Below, in pieces: positions 12,458 through 24,084 of a stretch of 64,000 nt of DNA. Numbering within the stretch: the stretch's first letter is position 1; each line of letters starts with the position of its first letter. Under the pieces are notes generated by a model. That model did not search any database. It was not told where the DNA came from and saw nothing but the letters and a program-made list of their open reading frames with translations. The stretch lies in contig NADL03000098.1 of NCBI GenBank assembly GCA_002205965.3, forward strand, positions 62,001 through 126,000. The letters run 5' to 3'. The position numbers and the translations under genes are program-made. The stretch is from Kappaphycus alvarezii. Its lineage: Eukaryota > Rhodophyta > Florideophyceae > Gigartinales > Solieriaceae.

Positions 12458-13586
12458 TTACACAGCATCCCCTATCGTTTCCCCCTGTACAGATTGGCCT
12501 TCACTCTTGAGCAAAGGGGCGAGTAGGAAAGGAACGAGAATTTCGTTAACTTTGTCCGGACATTCGTCGTGAATGCAATGACCGGCGTTTGGAATAATTT
12601 CCAACTTCAGACCCGGGTGATAGTGTGGAAACTTGATCCCCGGATGAAACCCTTCACGCAGCGGGGTCCAAGGGTCCTTTTCGCCCCACACGACAAGCAT
12701 CGGACACCACTGTAATTCAACTAGCAGCTCTTCGGGTGAGGGCCCTGCGTCAGCATTAAGAATCGCCAAAAACACATCACATGCGCCGTCATCCATGCTG
12801 GGATCACACAAGATATCCAGAAGATCTTCTGAAATAGCGGATTGATCGATGTAAACCTGTTTCAATACGCCAGCCACATTGCTGCGTTTGCGAAAGTTTT
12901 CAAACAGATACGGTCCAGTGAAGCGATTAAACAGGGCAGTGTTAAAGAGACGAAGCAACGCCGCCTGAACGGGATTAAGTTCGGAATAGCGAAAGCTGAC
13001 CAAACCTCCAGCGCTATTCATCAAGGACATGGCACGGACAGTATCGGGACCCAACTCTTTGGCAGCAGCAAGAGCAATAAGACTACCGATAGAATTTCCG
13101 ATGAGGGACCATTTTTCACCGGGCCCCATTTCGTGCACAAAGTCACAAAGGAGCTGCGCCCATAGGGGAATGCTGTAGTCGACAAGGGAGGGACTTGGTT
13201 TGTCGGAGCCGCCAAAGCCGAGCAAGTCGATGGCATAGACTCGAAACTTTCCGGTGCTGACTAGAGCGGGGATGTTTTTGCGCCAATGGTTGATGGAGGC
13301 GCCGAAGCCATGGACAATAAGCACTGGAAGTGCTGAAGTGGGTCCTTCAACGCGATAATTGATGTTGTAATCACGCCACGCAAAGGTTTCAAAGTACCGT
13401 TGGAGCGTGCCGGTGGATGTTTTGGGTGGGCCTTGATAAAGCTCTTCGTTGACTGCACAGCAGATGAATCGGGCGCGGCGACGGGGTAGGGGTAAAGTAG
13501 TTGAGTTGAGTGGGTCTCTGGGAGGTGAGTGTTTTTGAGGCGTTGGGGAGCGGAGCGAGAGGGGATAGTGTGGGGAGGAAAGCCAT
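12458..13586 (-). CDS. Alpha/beta hydrolase, probably plastid-targeted
   Basis: Alpha/beta-hydrolase-fold enzyme of the type found in plastids and cyanobacteria. The substrate cannot be told from sequence. The main frame shows WRDYNINYRVEGP and LIVHGFGASINHW (oxyanion HGFG), then LLGFGGSDKP. The nucleophile Ser is in LIGNSIGS (Ser78 counted from the GTG at 13324). The acid is in VWGEKDPWTPL (Asp217) and the His in NAGHCIHDE (His249), so the triad is complete. Family sequence continues upstream of 13324, so that GTG is not the start. An ATG at 13586 (or 13676) opens a Ser/Thr/Pro/Arg-rich, acid-poor leader like a transit peptide. That leader is in another frame, so one frame change lies around 13440-13540. 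It is convergent with the TSG101-like gene. Confidence 0.85.
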
Positions 13587-13946
13587 GGGTGGGATGACTT
13601 TACATGTCAAGGGGGCTGTGTTGGGCATGTATATAGGGCTATGGTGACGGCGCAGCGGGGAAGCGAGTATGGGCAATGCGGCAGTAGGGCTTGAGCACGG
13701 TAATCTCAGAGATATTGCAATTTCCTGGATCGATTCAGCGGATACAGTATTTGATCAGCACCAACCACTGTGTGCATAGAAAGACACGGCAGCGCGCAAA
13801 GATCTTCAACAACCAAGATATTTGACCAGTTGGGAAAAAATGCCGTTTCATTCACATGTTTAAATTATGCTGTCCGCAATCCTACCTTGCCGTAAAGCGG
13901 TTGCGATTTGGGTAGCCATATGTTCCCCGTCTGTGCGCTTGTCCCC

Positions 13947-14658
13947 TTAGTAGTTACTGGCGCTGTAGTCTGACACTTCCTTGTGCCTGATTCCCAAGCT
14001 TGCGGCAAAGCATGAGACCAAGGCGCCGACCATAGCGATGGGCCAAGCGGCCAGCACCAACTTTAAACTGTAGCCGACCCGTCCATAGTCCAAAACGCCA
14101 CTCTTGGCAACCAGCTCACTATAAAACACGGCAAATGCAACCATAACCAACACTCCCCCTCCAAACAAGACGACACCGCCCAACATGGCCAAGGTACGGT
14201 TGACAGTGAACAGACTGACCAACTGGGTCGCAATGCCAAACACCATAACCAGCACCCCCAATACCATAAACACGCGAACCACCTGATACGCGACAAATTA
14301 CTGACCACATGGACGCGACCGTCCAAACAGGTTCTACTACTCGATCGTGTAGTTTTGCGAATCCAGCACACATTCGAGTAGCAACTTGCGCCAATATAAG
14401 CGCAGGATACGGCGCCTTTTTGTTCCTTGTGGCAACCAATCATAGGCCGTAATGAGCGACGACGTAGGAGATGGCAGAGTTGGAGGTGGTAATGCCTGCT
14501 TTTCTGTCTTGAGCTTGCAGCTTTGTGTTGACGATGGTAGGGTTGAGGGTGTTGTTTCCTTGTGTGAATACGACCCATTTGTTTGTTGCGGCGCCGACGG
14601 CAAGCAGGATTAGTGATATTACCGACAGCACCGCGCCAACAATTGGAAACACCTTCAT
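13947..14658 (-). CDS. Four-helix membrane protein (claudin/PMP22-like topology), frame-broken
   Basis: Begins MKVFPIVGAVLSVISLILL (helix 1, residues about 4-24), then NKWVVFTQGNN and a ~70-residue loop. Three more helices lie at the C-terminal end: VRVFMVLGVLVMVFGIATQL, LAMLGGVVLFGGGVLVMVAF, and LVLAAWPIAMVGALVSCF. The tail is SDYSASNY. One long first loop followed by three close helices is the layout of claudin, PMP22 and Sur7/PalI proteins, but no diagnostic W-GLW-C-C set is visible, so the family is only suggested. The first and last parts are in different frames, with a shift near 14440. The loop holds two stops before helix 2 in the frame of the C-terminal part. Its ATG lies 1.07 kb upstream of the hydrolase start, on the same strand. 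Confidence 0.65.
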
Positions 14659-15204
14659 ATCACGGTGCTGTTAGCGACTTTCGGATGGGAAGTGGTGTTG
14701 GGAGGGGGAAGGGGGAAGGGTGATGGACACGGGTGCGTGATGAATGTGAGTAGGAGTAATGTGAAATTGAAGAGTGAAATGTTGGCACGGCAAGGTTGGG
14801 GAGGGGGGTGATGGATGATTGCGAGAATTTGGGAGGAAAGAGACAAGGAAGTGTTCTAGGAACATGGAGATGGGGGTTGGAGGCCGTTCATGGTAGATTT
14901 GAAAGTTGGAAATGATTATTGTGTGTGGGGTTGCCATGGGCGGCGGAAGAGCACCATGGACATCGGGGAGCGGTGTGGTAAACGTGGTTCAAAGAGCGGA
15001 TGGGTTGAAAGTGAATGCAAAGATGTAAACTGCGGCGACTTGGAGAGGAAGTGCTTTGCATTTAACCTTGAGGTGTTTTGGTGCCATAATACACATTTAA
15101 GCAGCACTGGATCAATAGCAGTAAAACTGCTATTTCGCAAACACGTGTACTGAACTTACTGCTACTACTGTACTTTCTACCGATGTTTCCTGCAGCCATG
15201 CACA
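14659..15204. other. Upstream region of the membrane-protein gene
   Basis: On the minus strand, 14670-14880 is strongly pyrimidine-rich, as is common in leaders or promoters. The ORFs here are by-products of that bias. No gene is supported. Confidence 0.5.
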
Positions 15205-15240
15205 ACAAGTACTTTACAGTACTTTACAGTAAAATATGCA
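15205..15240. repeat. Short TACAGTA-type repeat at the reverse transcriptase break
   Basis: AGTACTTTACAGTACTTTAC and onward, related to the palindromic pentamers near the host genes. It lies just at the 3' end of the truncated reverse transcriptase. Confidence 0.6.
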
Positions 15241-15242
15241 GT

Positions 15243-15990
15243 ATAACAAGGGAAATCTTCCCGAAAGTCCGGCGGGCAGGAGGGCAGGAGGTTGAGCACC
15301 GACAGCTTGCCCGCACAGTTGAACGCGTTGGAGGCATCAAGGAGGATGGTGGCGACCTGGGGGGTATGGGAGAGGCGCTGGTGAATAATCCCCGTGTCAT
15401 GCAAGACGACATCCATCCCGGCCTTTATCCCGTTTGCCGTCTGGTGGGGGGCGAGCAAGTCTCTCGTGTCATCAATGGCGTGAGGGAAGATGGTCCTCGT
15501 AAAGATGCGGCGGAGTGTAGTCCCGATTGCGATGAGGCGGATCTTGCCCGATTTTGGCTGTACGGGAACAAGTGTTGCAACAGCAATTAGGGGGCGAACT
15601 TCCTCGGGGGGGGGTCCCACGGACAATAAGGTTGACGAGCAGGGAGAGCGCGGCGAGGCCGGTGACACTTAAAAAAGTAATCTTGGTCTTGACCAAGAGG
15701 TGAAGACCAGCGGGAAGGCATTCGATCCAGCCTAACAGCCTTATCGCGAGAGATTCCCCGTGCAGCCCGAGCGACGTTCTCGGTAACAGTAGTGGGGGGC
15801 GGGAGGCAAGACTCAGGGAGCAGGGCGATGGGACGGGGAGGGGTGGGGCGGAGACAACGCAGGATCTGGATGTTTTCGGGTTGGTTGATATCGGCGAGGG
15901 GGTTGCTGTATGAGGAACGCATGGCCTTTCCATATAGGCCATCTCTGCGTAGTGCCTCCACGCGGCGGAGCGCAGAGAGGGGAGGGTGAG
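15243..15990 (-). pseudogene. Non-LTR-type reverse transcriptase, 3'-truncated (RT element 1)
   Basis: Reverse transcriptase of a non-LTR (LINE-like) element seen in algae, fungi and oomycetes. Blocks on the minus strand: VARAARGISRDKAVRLDRMP (start of the fingers), GLAALSLLVNLIVRG, EEVRPLIAVATLVPVQ, SGKIRLIAIGTTLRRIF, LLAPHQTANGIKAGMD, and the catalytic-Asp block ILLDASNAFN. The sequence stops being RT-like about 25-30 residues later, at about 15243, so the second catalytic motif and the rest are missing. The parts are in two or three frames. LINEs usually lose the 5' end, so loss of the 3' end points to later deletion. The alignment with RT element 2 (47.4-49.3 kb) supports the call. Confidence 0.85.
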
Positions 15991-17660
15991 TTAGCAGGCG
16001 CGGAACGGTGTGGGCGAACCATTCATTCCAGCTGCGGTGGGCGGTGATGGCTTCGTCCCGGAGCGCTCCCCATTGGTTGCCGGTGTGGGCGGGCGTATGC
16101 GGTCGGCCAGGACATCATTCTGACCCTTGCAATGACCCTGCCTACCTCGCAGCGCAGGGTGCGACTGAGGACGGCTGTGGGGAGCATATGGAGGTGGAGA
16201 AGGCGCGCGCAGTGGATTCGCTGTCTCGGGCCGTCGCCGCGGCCTTGACCAGCTTGATTAAGAGAAGGACGAACGGGGTGACGCAGGGCCGGGGGATTTC
16301 TTGGATGATGTCTGCCTCTCGATGCGGGGTGCGAAGGATGTCGGGAGGAGTCGGCCAGAAATGGTGGAGAGGGGGTGGGGCGTTTGGGTTTGGGTTTGGG
16401 TTTGGCGTTAACATGGATGTGTGTAAGAGGGGATGCAGATGACCGTCGGAAGGGCGTTAGGTGGATTCAGAGGCGTCGACGTCCACCATGGCGGGCTGGG
16501 AATCGGCTTCCGCGTGGTCGTTGGCCGGTGCAGAAAGCACCTCGGAAGCAGCTGCCGGCTTTCCAGGTTTTTTGACTTGGTCATCGCCGGAGACGGAGAT
16601 CTGCTGGGGCAACGGCCGGAGCGAGGGCAACGCAAGGGTCGCGGCCTTAGTTTCGGGCGTTAGTAGCGTGGTGCGCAGGTTGCGCGGGTTATGCGGGTTG
16701 CACTTGCGGCGGGGCAGTCGGGCGGTGATGCAGGGCGCGGGCGGAGGGCGAAGTCGTCGGTGCGGGGGTCGGGTAGGGCGGGACCACTATTACCGGCTGG
16801 CAAGGTATTCTTGTCAGAGGCTTGGGCGGCAGCGGCGGTGCTGGTGGCCAGGATGCATTGCGGGCGACCGGCCTCAGGCGTATCCTCGGCGAGGGTGAGG
16901 TCAGCCGGGGCGAGGGCCACGGGAGCAGGGCGAGATTGTGGGGCCACGGTGGAGCGGAGAGTATCGGCGCGGGCCCGCAGGGATGCACCAGGGGGGTGTG
17001 GGGAGCGAGGAGGCGTGGTGGCGGAGGAGGGCAGCCATGGCTTGACGGAATCGGGTGGAGACGGAGGAGCGGATGCGGGGGCCTGAGAGAGCAGCGCTCT
17101 CAATGTGGAGGCGCTTACGGACGCCAGCAGCGTAGGGGGGGGATCGCGGAGGCCAGCTCATGGAGCGGAATCGAGCTGATTTGCAGATTTGTAGGCCAGG
17201 GGTTGAGGACGGGTGGCACGGATGACGGTGATGAGGGCCCGGTGGTCGGTGTCGTTGACGTGGATCACCGCCCAGTGACTAACGCTGGGGATGACTACGT
17301 GTGACGGGAGTGGGCATAGGGCAAGAGAGGCGTTGCTGAGATCGGCCTCATTCGGCCGCTCAACCCGCTCGCGGACAGCTGGACCCCTCCCCGTTTGCCG
17401 TCTCCTTGCTTGCCATCGCCGCCTCCGATGACCCGATCAGGGCTTTCGACTCCCGCGAGACTGTCCAAAGTGGGGGGAGGGCAGGCGAGGCAGCTGCATG
17501 CTGCGAAGTACCATCGAGGGATGTTATGGGGAGGGGTGACAGGCAGCGCTGCGGGCGGAATTGGAAGGCGTGCGGGGCCCCGGGCTGCGCCGCAGCAGCG
17601 ACTGCGGCGTGCGCGCGGGCAGGGCGGTTAGAGGTGTGCCTTGAGCGGGTGCGATAAGAG
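15991..17660 (-). pseudogene. Possible N-terminal part of RT element 1
   Basis: GC-rich, proline/alanine-rich reading on the minus strand in several frames (for example 17103-16660 and 16414-16142), leading into the reverse transcriptase without a gap. Elements of this type have a poorly conserved N-terminus, which fits, but I see no decisive motif. It could also be unrelated GC-rich DNA. Confidence 0.35.
16383..16405. repeat. (TTTGGG)n microsatellite
   Basis: Four near-perfect copies of TTTGGG. Too short and too internal to be a telomere. Confidence 0.7.
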
Positions 17661-17685
17661 GCATACGAGGTAAGCAGAAAAGGGG

Positions 17686-17937
17686 GTGGAAGGAAAAGCT
17701 TTAGTTTTCAACGTGGGGCGGAGGCTTCAATGGATCATGCCACTACGCAGAGGAGTAGAGGAGAATCCTGGGCCTGACTTCGCTCCTGCTCGAGACGGAG
17801 GGGCATGTGAGCTATTGGAATTCGTGGAGCTGGATAACCTTGGTGGTCAGAGTTTATGGTACGTACAGTACAGTACTGTACTGCACTCGTTGCGACGTCA
17901 GGAAATGGGCCGAATCGATGGCGCGATACGCCAGTAG
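17686..17937 (+). other. ORF with 2A-like motif GVEENPGP
   Basis: A + strand open frame with an ATG at 17737 (MPLRRGVEENPGPDF). GVEENPGP lies at 17752-17775. Known 2A ribosome-skipping peptides end D-V/I-E-x-N-P-G-P. Here the Asp before Val is Gly, so activity is doubtful. Such motifs occur at the N-termini of some non-LTR retrotransposons, so this may be the start of another decayed element on the opposite strand to RT element 1. After about 55 residues it meets TACAGTA repeats and loses any protein-like pattern. Confidence 0.4.
17857..17886. repeat. TACAGTAC palindromic pentamers
   Basis: GTACGTACAGTACAGTACTG and onward, the same repeat class as at 9.9, 10.3 and 43.1 kb. Confidence 0.8.
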
Positions 17938-18015
17938 TGTCACGGGAAAACTATTCGTTGCAGAAGAGTACAATACTTCGTGAGCACTGTACTATACTGT
18001 AATGCCTCGTGCATC

Positions 18016-18112
18016 GGAAGCTTAGCTATGTCATTTATCCACATGTGCGGCGTCTGTAATATGCCTTGCCCCGCAACATGCATAATTCAGTCACCCGATT
18101 CAAATTAGATTA
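18016..18112 (+). repeat. ~95-bp repeat shared with the copia fossil's upstream region
   Basis: Matches 62030-62120 at roughly 75-80 percent by eye, including CGTCTGTAATATG, CAACATGCA and ATTCAAA. The other copy lies just upstream of the Ty1/copia gag region, so this may be an LTR or leader fragment of that family. Confidence 0.6.
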
Positions 18113-18494
18113 AGCAGTCTGAGGGGGCGCTTACTGCCAAGAGCATAGCTTTAACGGTGTTAACTCTGGCGGACTCAGTCATTTTCGAAAAGTTGAGCGA
18201 TAGTTCTTTGCTACTATCAAGATTACACGGCGGTGTGCAAGGACACAGTGCCGTAAACTTTTCATGGTGAATATTTGCATTGCGCACTCGCTCCTCCGAT
18301 TGCAAAGCAGAAGTGATTGCTGATGATGACTGAGCGGACGGAGTAACGCGACCTTCTTCGTCATTTCCGATATTGTCCTGATCTTTAAAGCGGTCAGAAA
18401 TGAGGGGCAGGGGCAAGGAAAGATTCGTCTCTTGGAGCGACTCTGTGCCGCAAAGAATATCGCCAGGGTTCATGGGTTGGGGTTTGGATCTCAT
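18105..18494 (-). CDS. Hypothetical ORF, 129 codons
   Basis: Starts MRSKPQPMNPGDILC and ends SDCLI. It is polar, with a short Cys-Pro cluster (LCPCTPPC). I recognise no domain, signal peptide or membrane segment. Its C-terminal codons abut the ~95-bp dispersed repeat, which argues for a retroelement or chance origin over a host gene. Confidence 0.2.
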   Translation of the reverse strand: MRSKPQPMNPGDILCGTESLQETNLSLPLPLISDRFKDQDNIGNDEEGRVTPSAQSSSAITSALQSEERVRNANIHHEKFTALCPCTPPCNLDSSKELSLNFSKMTESARVNTVKAMLLAVSAPSDCLI

Positions 18495-19191
18495 TGCCGT
18501 CGATCGGGAAGTGCGGCAGCCGGTCTAAAACGTTTTGGTGCGGTTTCTAAGCGATTCATTTCTTTTTATTTTTGGCACAGCGTCAAAGCTTAATTTTCAA
18601 ATTAGAATATTGCGGTCTACAGTATTTATTAGAACCGATAGCTTTGGAAATGGTGCGAGACAGCTCTGCTGGCCAGCTTTACAGTGATGAATAGAACATC
18701 ATAACGACAAAAGTGACCATGATTCTTTAAAAAGGATTAGTACACAGTGACCCATAGTGTTTCACACACATATAACAGCGATAAATAACGACTAACCACC
18801 TTAAATTAATCTCATCATCCATTAATATTATTTTCATTGACTAGATCTCCAATTCAGGTACCGGGTAGATACATGAGATAACTGACATTACGCAAATGAC
18901 ATGCTTTTTAATTATTGGCTGAAATTAACACAACGAATGGAAAATTATAACGAAACACGAATTTTAGCACAAAAACACAACAACATATTTTTAATAAAAA
19001 CAAATCTACCAAGTCACATACTAGTGACTCAGTTATTGAGTAAATCAAGCATTGCAGAAGCCCCTTTCTCCATCCAACGTGCCTTTCTTCCCATCTCAGC
19101 CGACACCCTTGCTCTGCGTTTCGCACGGTAGCGCTGATGGGCCAATCTGCGTTTTTCTATTTTCCTGAGGCCCATCCCCCTGAAATTCTCC
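18495..19191. other. AT-rich non-coding
   Basis: Composition drops sharply to AT-rich here, marking the end of the gene island. No gene is supported. Confidence 0.6.
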
Positions 19192-19327
19192 CATACTATC
19201 TAGCCATCTTTCTATCTCCATCCCGTAGCGGATGCCACTTCACATTCGAAAAATTCTTCCATACTATCTATCCATCTTTCTATCTCCATCCCGTAGCAGA
19301 TGCCACTTCACATTCGAAAATCTCAAA
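19192..19327. repeat. 68-bp tandem duplication
   Basis: Two head-to-tail copies (19192-19259 and 19260-19327) that share CATACTATCTA, CCATCTTTCTATCTCCATC and TGCCACTTCACATTCGAAAA with about three differences. A young local duplication. Confidence 0.9.
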
Positions 19328-22300
19328 GCTAAACAAAGCCAAAAAACTGTTTCAATCTTATTTTTGTCCCATCTCCAGTGTTTGGCCATCACAGCCCACA
19401 GAAAAGAAATTATACAAAGTAATAAGGCTCTAATTTAATTCCTTGTTCATCCGAATCTCTTCAGACGATAGTGTACCACCGATAGGCTTTTTCTTTGGGT
19501 GAAAAAGCCTTGCTACGCTCGAAGCTCCCTGTTATCCCTTATCTACCAAAATAGACCACAGATTGGAGTACTTATGTGCCAGGAAGACCACTCATGGAAT
19601 TTATTGAAGCTACTCTTACGTCTTGGAAGTTGCATTCCTATTAAAAGTAGGATTATCACAAAAATTGTAATTTCAGCGACTGATCCTGCACGATGGGGGG
19701 GGGACTCAATGTCTAAGCCATTAGGTGATCCTTTGATGCACTGAAAGATGGGAATCATTAAATTACTACAAGCACGTAAAAGTACGAAGTTTTAAGAAAG
19801 GGTTTTAAACCTTTTTGAAAACTCAAGTTCAGAAAAGAGTTCTCAAGTTGATTCTATTTTAGTTGATTATGAAGTAGAACTTGCTCAAGTTTGTGCTTAG
19901 GAGCCTATATGGATGTCCTAGAATGAAAAATCACATAAATAAGTATACCAGCTAAATTTAAACCTTCAGTAGATGAAGCAAACGAGTATAAATCAATTGG
20001 TTTCTGTCTACTCATTGAATTTTTGACAATTTTCATCTGAATTACTTCCATAAATGATTAAATATTTTGATAAACAATTTACGAAGGAATGTGCTGTATT
20101 TCTCCTGATCTGAGAAATACAGGTGCTCTTATTCTACACCTTGCGCGATCACTGATGCAGTCTTTGAATAAGTGATAGTTAAAATCTGAAATTTTTGCAT
20201 GATACCTAATAATTATATCAAAAATGCTAATGACCCATTTTGCAAATTCATTATGCATTGATGTAAAATATATAAACCACTAGAAAGATTGGATAGCTTC
20301 TGGTTTCATTTGACTTAAAAAACGAAATTTCTGTTCTGTTTGGGCTTTCTTCAGGTTTCAACCGCATATTCTCCCGAATATATTGTTCACTACTGTAAAT
20401 CCCTTCGAAGATATTGCAAAAAGGGTTTCCGGTCCTGGGGTTGAAGTTTGGAGAGTGTAATCCAATGATTAAAATAGTATCACGCCACTAATTGGCACAA
20501 TTTAATTTATTATATTACATGGTTCTGAAAATTTGAAGATTCGAATCAGAACTATTCCGTTTGATGCAGTTTTTGCATCGATGCAATTTTGAACAATTTA
20601 GAGAAGAAATCAAAGTTACATAAAGAACGGCTTTTTAAGAAAAGAAAATCAAGAGAATTTCTGAAAAGCGAATCACGTCACTATATCTACCAGATAAGAA
20701 TGATGATTAAAACTATTTTGTATATTATTTTTGAAAATCTACCCGGGAGCATGGCGCGAAAAGGATGCCGCTCCACCACAGATTGATTCGTTAATGTGTC
20801 GAAATATGAAAATAATTTTCAAACCTTGACGTACGAGGAATACAACTTGAAAAATAATTCTACAGGAAGTTATTTTTAATTCCTATTTAATATTGAATAA
20901 TTAAATGATAAACAATCAAAATGTTATTTACAATAGGCTTAATGAATACCATTCAAGTCATATTCCCAATTTTAGTCATCCCGAATATTAATTCTGTATC
21001 AACCATTTTTTTGTGGACTATAAGTTAGAATTTGGGGCATATATACGGTTTGGATGTTTTTATTTGCACTGTGTGCTGTACGTTATTCTTTTGTGGAATT
21101 TGAAAATTTTCGTAATTCGCCACCAGCATTCGAGTATAAACCATATTATTTTGCAGAACTTAGTGTCACAAGACATAAAATTGTAACATGAAACGAGATT
21201 AAATTTATGAGCTTCAAAATTTTCAGGTGTCTAAGATTCGAAAATAACGTAATGGTCTTTTTCGGCTCCACAATCTTTTTGTAGAGAATAAACAAAATAA
21301 TCGGACATTTCACTGCAACTCCTTCCATGCACTTGAATATCTCTTCAATTAAAAATAACTCCCTTCCATTGACGAATAACTTTTGCAATATTCATCCTCA
21401 TATATCACTTCTCCGTTTTCAATCAGGAGCGCGCGCAGGCCAGTGCAACACTTCACCAGTTCTTCAGTTCAATATATATTCCTTTCCGAGGGTACACATT
21501 CCGCACTATTAGTCTCCATATATGCGATGTCGTTCTTAAGTCGGTAAAGCTCATTGTCAGGAGCATGATATAAATTACAAGCTCAGAAAGCCATCTCCTT
21601 GAGTCTTGACTCACAGAAATAGTGTCTTTATCTTTTTCATACAATACACCCATTCCAAAGAAAAATTGTCATCTACGAAAGGGATAAGATAGTCCTCCAA
21701 TATCTTTTAGTGGGTTTTTGTTTTTTTCCTAGCCTTTTTAAACACCAAACCGTTCTTTCTGTATCCGGAAACACCCCTAAAATATGGCATCAAATCCACC
21801 TTTCTTTCGTTTACTAATAATTCTAGTACTATTACGCAAATAATGCCAATATGCATGGTAGTGATCCGCTTCTTCGAAAAGGATCGTTTCTTGTCTCTGT
21901 ATAAAATTTCACTCCGTTTCTTTTGAGGTTTTGTACGTGATCTCTAACCGTGATAATGGATTTTATTTTTGAGCAGAACTGAAAAGCGGTTATTCCTGCG
22001 CTTTGAAAAAGCTTATGTGAGTTGTTTACCAAAATTAACCCTCTTCTGTGAAACAGACTTACGAAACTCGCACTTTTTGCAGCAATAGGTAGTCGTTTTG
22101 GACATCTTTTCTGCCCTTTCGAGAAAGTCTCTTCGTGTATTGGTCAGTCAGCTTTTTCCGTGGGGGCGGAGAGACTTCCTGTAGTCGGAAGTAGGATCTT
22201 GGAGTGATTTTTGAACAGCAGCTCTGATTTTTCAATTTCAAGGGCATCTGAAATTCCGCTATTCTTTTCAGATACCTAACCATAAATTCTCCTTTTGAGA

Positions 22301-22900
22301 TGTCTGAATCCATTTTTTGACGCTTTTCACTGTGCTTTTAAGTTTATGAGTTTGAACCAAAGGATTACAGGACGATGGATGGAATTTGTGTGGTTTAAAA
22401 TCCAAGGAACAAACTGTCACGTTTACTTTTATAGGCATATTTTATAAGTACAGCTGCCCATAAATAATTTTATACTTTGTTCAGTATTACTACAGATATT
22501 CCGCAAAAATTTCTTTGTTTCTAAATTTAAAAGTTGCATTTCATACCGGGTGCAATTTGTTTGAAATGTATTTTTGTTATTAATAAATCCCGCTTCCTGG
22601 GGCACGCTTCTATTTTAAGCGACAGTATCTCTAAAATTCAGTGTCTAGTATTCTTTACTCCCAAATAAAAATTATCGTACAATTGAATATCATGGAGGAA
22701 AGAAATTCGTATGGGTTCGTCAAAAAAAGACACATTTTTTTGCCACAAACATGCCACAAACTGTCATAATTGAATTATGGACCAAGCCAAATGAGATTGT
22801 ATGGGAGATTAACAGCAATGAATGTCTTATGAGCATTACCAACTACTGGACTTGTCTTAAAAAATGCAGGAACAAGCACCATGAACCCCGCCGGCCGAAG
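19328..22900. other. AT-rich non-coding
   Basis: Only short, unlike-protein ORFs. No repeat or RNA gene was recognised. Confidence 0.6.
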
Positions 22901-22941
22901 CCATCGAGGAGTAGTTTCCATTCTCTACTCGGTAACCATCA

Positions 22942-24046
22942 TTGTTCGATATGAGGCACACGGATTATTGCATAGGTAAAATAACACGCCGTTTGTTCAA
23001 AGGAAGGCGTCTCTTACGAGCAGCGAAATTTACCGATGCAGAAATCGAACTGTGCTCTAACTGTATAAGAAAGTGTGTCGCGAACACCCTAGACTTTAAC
23101 GAAAATCAACTGAGGAAACGATATATGAGAAGTGTCACCTTCAACATAAACGTTTACTGCAAAGAGCAAGCTCTCAGGGACTTTCGATTTCGTCCCACAA
23201 TGACTCCAAGGTTTTCACATTTAATTGTATTTGGTACGGGCAAGACACCAAGATCAGGCTACTTTTGTGACAAATTCACGGCGTTTTGTATAATACTTCG
23301 GGGACTAGCTGCCCCATGTAGATGGTCTGATTTTGAACTAGTATTTGCTGTAAGAGCCTATGCCTTGTCACAAGTGTTTTGGGAATCGTCGGATATGTTT
23401 TAAGTAACTGGGTACATATAGTTGAATATTTCAGGACGTATCTGATAACAGATAGAGCACGGATATAAGCCGACGCAATCACAGCGAAAGGAGCGCCTTT
23501 AGACAGCTGCATCGGCTTTATAGATTGCACCAAATTCAGATGTCGAGACAAGGCGGACCGTCAGCGAACCAAAGGTCTACGTACTCTGGTCATAAAAGAT
23601 TCCACTGCTTCATATATCAAAGCATAAAAACTCCTGCTGAACTGATATTTATCATGTGGGGTCCTCAGGTCGGACGCAGACATGACATTGATCTATACAG
23701 GCAGAGTAACATGGACACAGTACTAGCACAGAATCTACAACTAAACAACTGGCAGTTTTATGTTCATGGGGACCCAGCATATATGCCTCGACTATGGCTG
23801 CATGTCGCATTTGAAAGGACATTTGCTACACCAGCACAACTTATGCACGACAAATGCATGAACCCGGTACGGGAGGCAGTTGAGTGGTCTTTTAAAGACC
23901 TTAAAAAGATCTGGACGAGCCTAGATTACAAGCGAATGCTCAAAGTTCGGAAGGCACCAGTCGCATTGATTTATAGAGATGCAGCCGTCAGACGCAATCA
24001 TATTTTGCATGACCCCTCCCCATCCTTGGAAGAATACTTAAATTAA
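22942..24046 (+). pseudogene. PIF/Harbinger (HARBI1-like) transposase
   Basis: DDE_Tnp_4-type transposase of a Harbinger DNA transposon. The N-terminal part (22942-23403) has RKRYMRS..FNINVYCKEQA, PRFSHLIVFG, then LRGLAAPCRWSDFELVF and ALSQVFWES. The catalytic half has KGAPLDSCIGFIDCTKFR (first Asp), RSTYSGHKRFHCFIYQSI, WGPQVGRRHDIDLY, YVHGDPAYMPR (second Asp) and REAVEWSFKDLKKIW (Glu), then the terminal LRNN-like RRNHILHD. All three acidic residues are present. The frame changes between the halves (a stop near 23473) and again near 23545, so as read it cannot make one protein. It is convergent with its likely partner gene. Confidence 0.9.
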
Positions 24047-24084
24047 TGAGAAGCTCGATTACTCCAGCTTCTTCCTTAAAGCAC

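Noticed and set aside
16383-16405. Interstitial telomere repeat
   Set aside because: Only four TTTGGG units within GC-rich, coding-like DNA. A plain microsatellite is enough.
16660-17103. Separate host gene in the GC-rich stretch
   Set aside because: Open frames exist on both strands because of GC content. The best explanation is the N-terminal part of RT element 1 or plain GC-rich DNA.
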